NCBI GenBank assembly: GCA_003512705.1
Contig: DOPF01000054.1
Span: forward strand, 1-8,091
Length of the DNA stretch: 8,091 bases
Reading direction: 5' to 3'
Source: Patescibacteria group bacterium
GTDB taxonomy: Bacteria > Patescibacteriota > Patescibacteriia > Veblenbacterales > UBA10138
This document shows positions 5,450-8,091 of the stretch, one piece after another. Below the pieces are notes generated by a model. The model saw only the letters and a program-made list of their open reading frames with translations, had not been told where the DNA came from and ran no database searches. The translations under genes and the position numbers were made by a program. Each line of letters begins with the position of its first letter. The stretch's first letter is position 1.

Positions 5450-5478
5450 ATTGTAGTCTCTTTAGATTATTTTATAAA
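5450..5478 (-). promoter_or_regulatory. Probable promoter of the nuclease gene
   Basis: On the minus strand TTTATA (5473-5478, 4 of 6 to TTGACA) is separated by 17 bases from TACAAT (5450-5455, 5 of 6). Transcription would start near 5443, leaving a leader of about four bases. The overlapping hexamer TTTAAT (5445-5450) would place the start on the ATG itself. Either way the mRNA is nearly leaderless, which agrees with the absent Shine-Dalgarno sequence. Confidence 0.45.
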
Positions 5479-5496
5479 GTCGCCTTAACAAAAAAT

Positions 5497-5525
5497 TTGG
5501 AGCTCAAGCCATCATAGTATATAAT
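5497..5525 (+). promoter_or_regulatory. Promoter of the carboxypeptidase-like gene, start at or on the ATG
   Basis: TTGGAG (5497-5502) and a perfect TATAAT (5520-5525) are separated by 17 bases. Six bases then lead to ATG 5532, exactly where transcription is expected to begin. The mRNA is therefore predicted to be leaderless. The -35 hexamer is only a partial match. Confidence 0.6.
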
Positions 5526-5531
5526 GGTTTT

Positions 5532-6449
5532 ATGTATAGCCCACGGCGCTATTTTTATTTACCCTTGATCGCTCTAATTTTGGTCGGTTGGTTTAGCATT
5601 AGTTATGCGGCCGCACCTACCCAAAATGAAAATTATCAGGATTTTACTGATTGGTATTTGGCTAAACATAATGTTGCCGAGGTGCCGTGGCGGGCCGCGG
5701 CGGTAATTGAGTCGGGTAGTTTTGCGCCACTGTATTATTATCAAGAGCAAACCCAGATGCCCGCAGCCAGTTTAATTAAACTAGTAACCGCCGGCACGGT
5801 GTTGCGCTACCCCATAGATTGGTGGCAAAAAATTGGTTTTAGCTGGGCCGATAACGAAGGCGACTTTCGGCAATATTTAGATCCGGGCGACGGTTTTTCT
5901 AAATTGAAATTAAATCCTTTAGATAAAGTTAGTTTAGAGCAGGCTTTTGGTTCTATGTTGGTTGGGTCAGCTAATAATGCCGCTAACAGGATGTCAACAG
6001 TGACTGTAGATAGTCGCGAGCAGTTTATACAAAGAATGCGTCAAACGGCGATTGATTGGGATATGATTAATACTACGATTGAGGAACCGACTGGTTTATC
6101 GCTTAATAATTTAAGCACGGCGCAAGATATAGCCCTTGGTGCTTGTCATGCTTTTGCCAATTTTATTATTCAGTATTATTCCAGTAAACCGCAAATTTCT
6201 TTTACCACCGTGAATGGTGAGGCCAAGGTGATTAAACACACTGTGCACCGATTGCGTTCTGACCCTAAAAGATGGTTTGGCGCCAAAACCGGCTTTTTGC
6301 GAGAAACCAATTATCATATCGCCGCCGGGTTTATCACCCCGCAAGGTAAAAAGATTTGCGTAGCGGTACTTTCCACCGCCGACCGCGTCACTTCCGAGTC
6401 GATAGTATATGATTTGGGTGAATGGGTAGATGCTATGTATAGTTGGTAG
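5532..6449 (+). CDS. D-alanyl-D-alanine carboxypeptidase-like penicillin-binding protein (S11 type)
   Basis: A 305-residue exported serine peptidase of the low-molecular-mass penicillin-binding protein group, which trims or cleaves peptidoglycan peptides outside the membrane. All three active-site motifs are present: S80-L-I-K83 (SxxK), S146-A-N148 (SxN) and K252-T-G254 (KTG). EPTGLSLNNLSTAQDI (185-200) matches the conserved D/E-PTGLS..N.STA block of S11 enzymes. A signal sequence spans residues 1 to about 27 (RR at 5-6, hydrophobic 9-24, likely cleavage near SYA-AAP). It could instead remain as a membrane anchor. The C-terminal beta domain and amphipathic tail of DacA are absent, so it is a minimal catalytic domain and could be an endopeptidase. 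The start is fixed by the signal sequence. There is no Shine-Dalgarno sequence, and TATAAT lies six bases upstream. Confidence 0.9.
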   Translation: MYSPRRYFYLPLIALILVGWFSISYAAAPTQNENYQDFTDWYLAKHNVAEVPWRAAAVIESGSFAPLYYYQEQTQMPAASLIKLVTAGTVLRYPIDWWQKIGFSWADNEGDFRQYLDPGDGFSKLKLNPLDKVSLEQAFGSMLVGSANNAANRMSTVTVDSREQFIQRMRQTAIDWDMINTTIEEPTGLSLNNLSTAQDIALGACHAFANFIIQYYSSKPQISFTTVNGEAKVIKHTVHRLRSDPKRWFGAKTGFLRETNYHIAAGFITPQGKKICVAVLSTADRVTSESIVYDLGEWVDAMYSW

Positions 6450-6459
6450 TTTTTTCAAT

Positions 6460-6496
6460 AAAAAATACCGCAGTCCGGGAAGCGAACTGCGGTTTT
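6460..6496. terminator. Bidirectional terminator between convergent genes
   Basis: The stem accgcagt (6467-6474) pairs with actgcggt (6486-6493). TTTT follows on the + strand (6493-6496), and an A6 run (6460-6465) precedes it, giving a T-run on the minus strand. It therefore suits both the carboxypeptidase-like gene (+) and the porin-like gene (-), whose ends are only 67 bases apart. Confidence 0.8.
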
Positions 6497-6516
6497 GTGT
6501 AGCGACAAATTAAGTT

Positions 6517-7383
6517 TTACCATCTCAACACCAACTGCGCCAAGTAGCTCGGTGCTACTTTTGGATCCAGAATCGTATTGGCTTTAATTTCACAATCATG
6601 TGGCAAGAAAATGCGAAATCCCGGCGTCCAGCGGATTCCCGACTCAAGAATTTCTGTACGGTGTAGCAGGTTTAGCCATCCTAGTTCATAGATAAGCATT
6701 ATCGAGTGTTGCGTAATGCCCAATGATCCCACTGTTTCAAACTCGGCCCGTAGGTGGTGATCGGAGTCTTGTAGTACTAAATCTAATCCCCAGGCATAAA
6801 CTGGTCCGGCCCGTTGACTGGCTCCAATAAGAATATTGTCGGAAATAGTATCGCGCAATCTAAGGTAAAAGTCGACATTATTATCAGCGGTTGCTGGAAT
6901 GTTGCCAAGCAAGCGTTCACCTGAAAATACTCCGAGAGTCCACTTGAGCTTATGAACATGACCTGCCCCCTCAAAGCCGTTACTACGAGCAACCACTGGT
7001 GCGTCTATGGCAGAATATATTATGGTAGGGTTATGGTCTATTCTATAAGCGCTGATACCGTTACCAAAAGGTGTCTCCATGCGGCCCACCCTAATGTAGT
7101 CAACATTAGCCGTTGGGTTAATCCATTTAATGAACAGGGAGTGAACAATTTGCGGAGGCCCTTTGGGCGCCAGAATAATCTTTAAGGACAGATTATCTCT
7201 GTATTTGTGATCAAGTAAGAGCCAGACGTGCTTGAGTTGTAAAGACGAGCCTTGATCTTTAGATTTTTGATAAACCCAAAATCCAAAGCCTTCAATTTTC
7301 CATGATTCGTGAAATGTTTGGGCGACTACTGTTTGGCTGAGAAGAAAAGTCGCTATGGTTAGTAAAAGGATTTTAAAGGACAT
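6517..7383 (-). CDS. Exported outer-membrane beta-barrel, porin O/P-like
   Basis: A 288-residue protein with a clear signal peptide (MSFKILLLTIATFLLSQTVV, likely cleavage after A21, before QT). The rest alternates polar and non-polar residues in strand-like runs, for example LSLKIILAP, DYIRVGRMETPFG, WTLGVFSGE, DFYLRLRD, LRAEFETV and IRWTPGFRIFL. It ends in LAQLVLRW, with the terminal aromatic residue used as the sorting signal of outer-membrane barrels. VGRMETPFG (99-107) followed later by GVFSG recalls the phosphate-selective porin O/P family. The protein is shorter than usual for that family. Its role would be passive solute uptake across an outer membrane, but the substrate is unknown. 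ATG 7383 is preceded by G6 (complement of 7388-7393), a possible non-canonical ribosome site, and a good promoter lies upstream. This is unexpected beside CPR-like genes. Confidence 0.75.
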   Translation of the reverse strand: MSFKILLLTIATFLLSQTVVAQTFHESWKIEGFGFWVYQKSKDQGSSLQLKHVWLLLDHKYRDNLSLKIILAPKGPPQIVHSLFIKWINPTANVDYIRVGRMETPFGNGISAYRIDHNPTIIYSAIDAPVVARSNGFEGAGHVHKLKWTLGVFSGERLLGNIPATADNNVDFYLRLRDTISDNILIGASQRAGPVYAWGLDLVLQDSDHHLRAEFETVGSLGITQHSIMLIYELGWLNLLHRTEILESGIRWTPGFRIFLPHDCEIKANTILDPKVAPSYLAQLVLRW

Positions 7384-7434
7384 TTGTCCCCCCGTTATGT
7401 TTTTGTTGTAGATTTTTTTTGATTTTAGTTAACC

Positions 7435-7462
7435 ATCTTACCACGTTTTAATAATTTGTCAA
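7435..7462 (-). promoter_or_regulatory. Sigma-70-type promoter of the porin-like gene
   Basis: On the minus strand a perfect TTGACA (complement of 7457-7462) is separated by 16 bases from TAAGAT (complement of 7435-7440, 4 of 6 to TATAAT). Transcription would start near 7428, leaving a leader of about 45 bases that is A-rich and ends in the G6 run. Confidence 0.6.
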
Positions 7463-7595
7463 TACCAAAACCCCACTAAACAAATAGCACAGAGTAACTG
7501 GCAAATAGTGCCACCCAATCTCCCCCTTCTGCTAACTGCAAAAAATTCCGCGTATCGCAGTAAAGGTACCACCAAGGCGAGGGTAATACTCTAGA

Positions 7596-7666
7596 TGAGA
7601 TTTAACTTAACCACTTGACGCAAGATGCGTTGGGGTGTAAGTTAGAACCAACACTAAATAATCTCA
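7596..7666 (+). promoter_or_regulatory. Nested inverted repeats ahead of the small membrane-protein gene
   Basis: tgagatt (7596-7602) pairs with aatctca (7660-7666), and the adjoining taactta (7603-7609) pairs with taagtta (7638-7644). Inside, acgc-aagat-gcgt (7618-7630) forms a small tip hairpin. A competing pair is gttgg (7629-7633) with ccaac (7648-7652). It could be a folded leader or an operator. The right inner arm coincides with the candidate -10 element. Confidence 0.4.
7615..7643 (+). promoter_or_regulatory. Candidate promoter of the small membrane-protein gene
   Basis: TTGACG (7615-7620, 5 of 6) and TAAGTT (7638-7643, 3 of 6) are separated by exactly 17 bases. The start would be near 7650, giving a leader of about 46 bases that includes the AGGAG site. 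The -10 match is poor. Confidence 0.35.
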
Positions 7667-7695
7667 CCTTCTCAAATAAATCTAGGAGCTACGCC

Positions 7696-8037
7696 ATGAA
7701 ACAAATATTCAAAACCGTACTTTTGATTCTTGGTAGATCAATTATGGCCATCGTGATCATACTACCGTTTGCCTTGCTCTTCGGGGCAATTAACCGTGCG
7801 TTCGCATGGATAGGTAAGCTTCCGGCGGCCGGTGGTGCCGACGTTGCGATAATCATCGCCGTCCAAATTATCCTTGGTGTATTAGCGGCGGCAATTTTTG
7901 CCTGTTGCTACCTATCACCTCTCGCCTACATAGCGATTACCACTGAAACAGAAACGATACTGCCCAGAATGGCGGGCATAAGGGACTTGATTGATTTCCT
8001 CCGGGACAAGCCAAAGAATGGCAACGCCATAGCGTAA
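7696..8037 (+). CDS. Small membrane protein of unknown function, two predicted helices
   Basis: A 113-residue protein with two clear hydrophobic segments: about residues 8-33 (LLILGRSIMAIVIILPFALLFGA) and about 49-72 (ADVAIIIAVQIILGVLAAAIFACC). A polar, charged cytoplasmic-looking tail follows (MAGIRDLIDFLRDKPKNGNAIA). I do not recognise a family. ATG 7696 is preferred because AGGAG (7684-7688) lies seven bases before it and the hydrophobic region starts soon after. The same frame runs back to a TTG at 7615, but that added stretch overlaps the promoter candidate and has no ribosome site. Codons are G+C-rich (36 of 60 bases in 7801-7860), unlike rny and more like the PRTase gene. It is transcribed singly and ends at its own terminator. 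Confidence 0.8.
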   Translation: MKQIFKTVLLILGRSIMAIVIILPFALLFGAINRAFAWIGKLPAAGGADVAIIIAVQIILGVLAAAIFACCYLSPLAYIAITTETETILPRMAGIRDLIDFLRDKPKNGNAIA

Positions 8038-8065
8038 CGAACAATAATGTTTCTATCTGGCAATG

Positions 8066-8091
8066 GACCGCATATCACATGCGGTCTTTTT
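8066..8091 (+). terminator. Intrinsic terminator after the small membrane-protein gene
   Basis: An eight-bp stem, gaccgcat (8066-8073) with atgcggtc (8079-8086), closes a five-base loop and is followed by at least five T residues that run to the window edge. Confidence 0.9.

Larger units (their letters stand above)
7384..7695. other. 312-base gap between divergent porin-like and membrane-protein genes
   Basis: It contains the porin-like promoter on the left and a folded region with a second promoter candidate on the right. A short hairpin, tggca-aatag-tgcca, lies at about 7499-7513. actgc (7535-7539) can pair with gcagt (7557-7561). Bases 7463-7595 show no open frame with a ribosome site and no other signal I can support. 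Confidence 0.5.

Noticed and set aside
6952..7185. 77-residue open frame antisense to the porin-like gene
   Set aside because: No ribosome site or domain; it is a shadow of the opposite-strand gene, which has a signal peptide, promoter and barrel pattern.
7615..7695. 27-residue N-terminal extension from TTG 7615 of the last gene
   Set aside because: No Shine-Dalgarno sequence at 7615, the segment overlaps a promoter candidate, and AGGAG at 7684-7688 clearly marks ATG 7696.

Overview
This window looks like chromosomal DNA of an uncultured bacterium, most likely a member of the Candidate Phyla Radiation (Patescibacteria). The assignment is an inference. It rests on compact genes, an rny-ymdB-HU cluster, a tiny stand-alone GIY-YIG protein, several genes with no Shine-Dalgarno sequence, and palindrome-rich gaps. 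TGA is used as a stop (ymdB ends in TGA inside an ATGA overlap), which argues against the CPR lineages that read TGA as glycine. An outer-membrane-type beta-barrel gene at 6517-7383 fits poorly with a CPR cell, so either the lineage call or the usual picture of the envelope needs checking.

Layout. Bases 1-60 hold the tail of an upstream gene. It is joined by an ATGA overlap to an orotate-phosphoribosyltransferase-like gene (57-782). A 420-base gap follows, with a loop-less 36-bp perfect palindrome, a strong intrinsic terminator and the rny promoter. RNase Y (1203-2729), a YmdB-family phosphodiesterase (2811-3605) and an HU-type DNA-binding protein (3602-3880) lie on the + strand, the last two coupled by ATGA. 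A GIY-YIG protein (3942-4205, -) converges on HU. Next comes a palindrome-rich stretch around tRNA-Ile(GAU) (4336-4412, -), then an ATP-cone/PD-(D/E)XK/HhH nuclease-like gene (4590-5438, -). This gene is divergent from a D-Ala-D-Ala carboxypeptidase-like protein (5532-6449, +). The carboxypeptidase gene converges, across a bidirectional terminator, on the porin-like gene (6517-7383, -). After a 312-base gap comes a small two-helix membrane protein (7696-8037, +) with its own terminator at the window edge.

How the genes relate. The rny-ymdB-HU block combines mRNA decay (RNase Y), a phosphodiesterase known in Bacillus to affect RNase Y-dependent gene expression, and a nucleoid protein. The carboxypeptidase and porin-like genes both encode exported envelope proteins but have separate promoters. 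Four genes (ymdB, the GIY-YIG gene, the nuclease and the carboxypeptidase) lack a Shine-Dalgarno sequence and have a -10-like hexamer six bases before ATG, suggesting leaderless mRNAs. The two outermost genes are richer in G+C and have clear Shine-Dalgarno sequences.

The best leads are the ATP-cone nuclease, the beta-barrel in a CPR-like setting, the perfect palindrome at 806-841, and the folded element whose outer arm runs into the encoded CCA end of the tRNA. I found no CRISPR array, transposase, integrase or rRNA gene.
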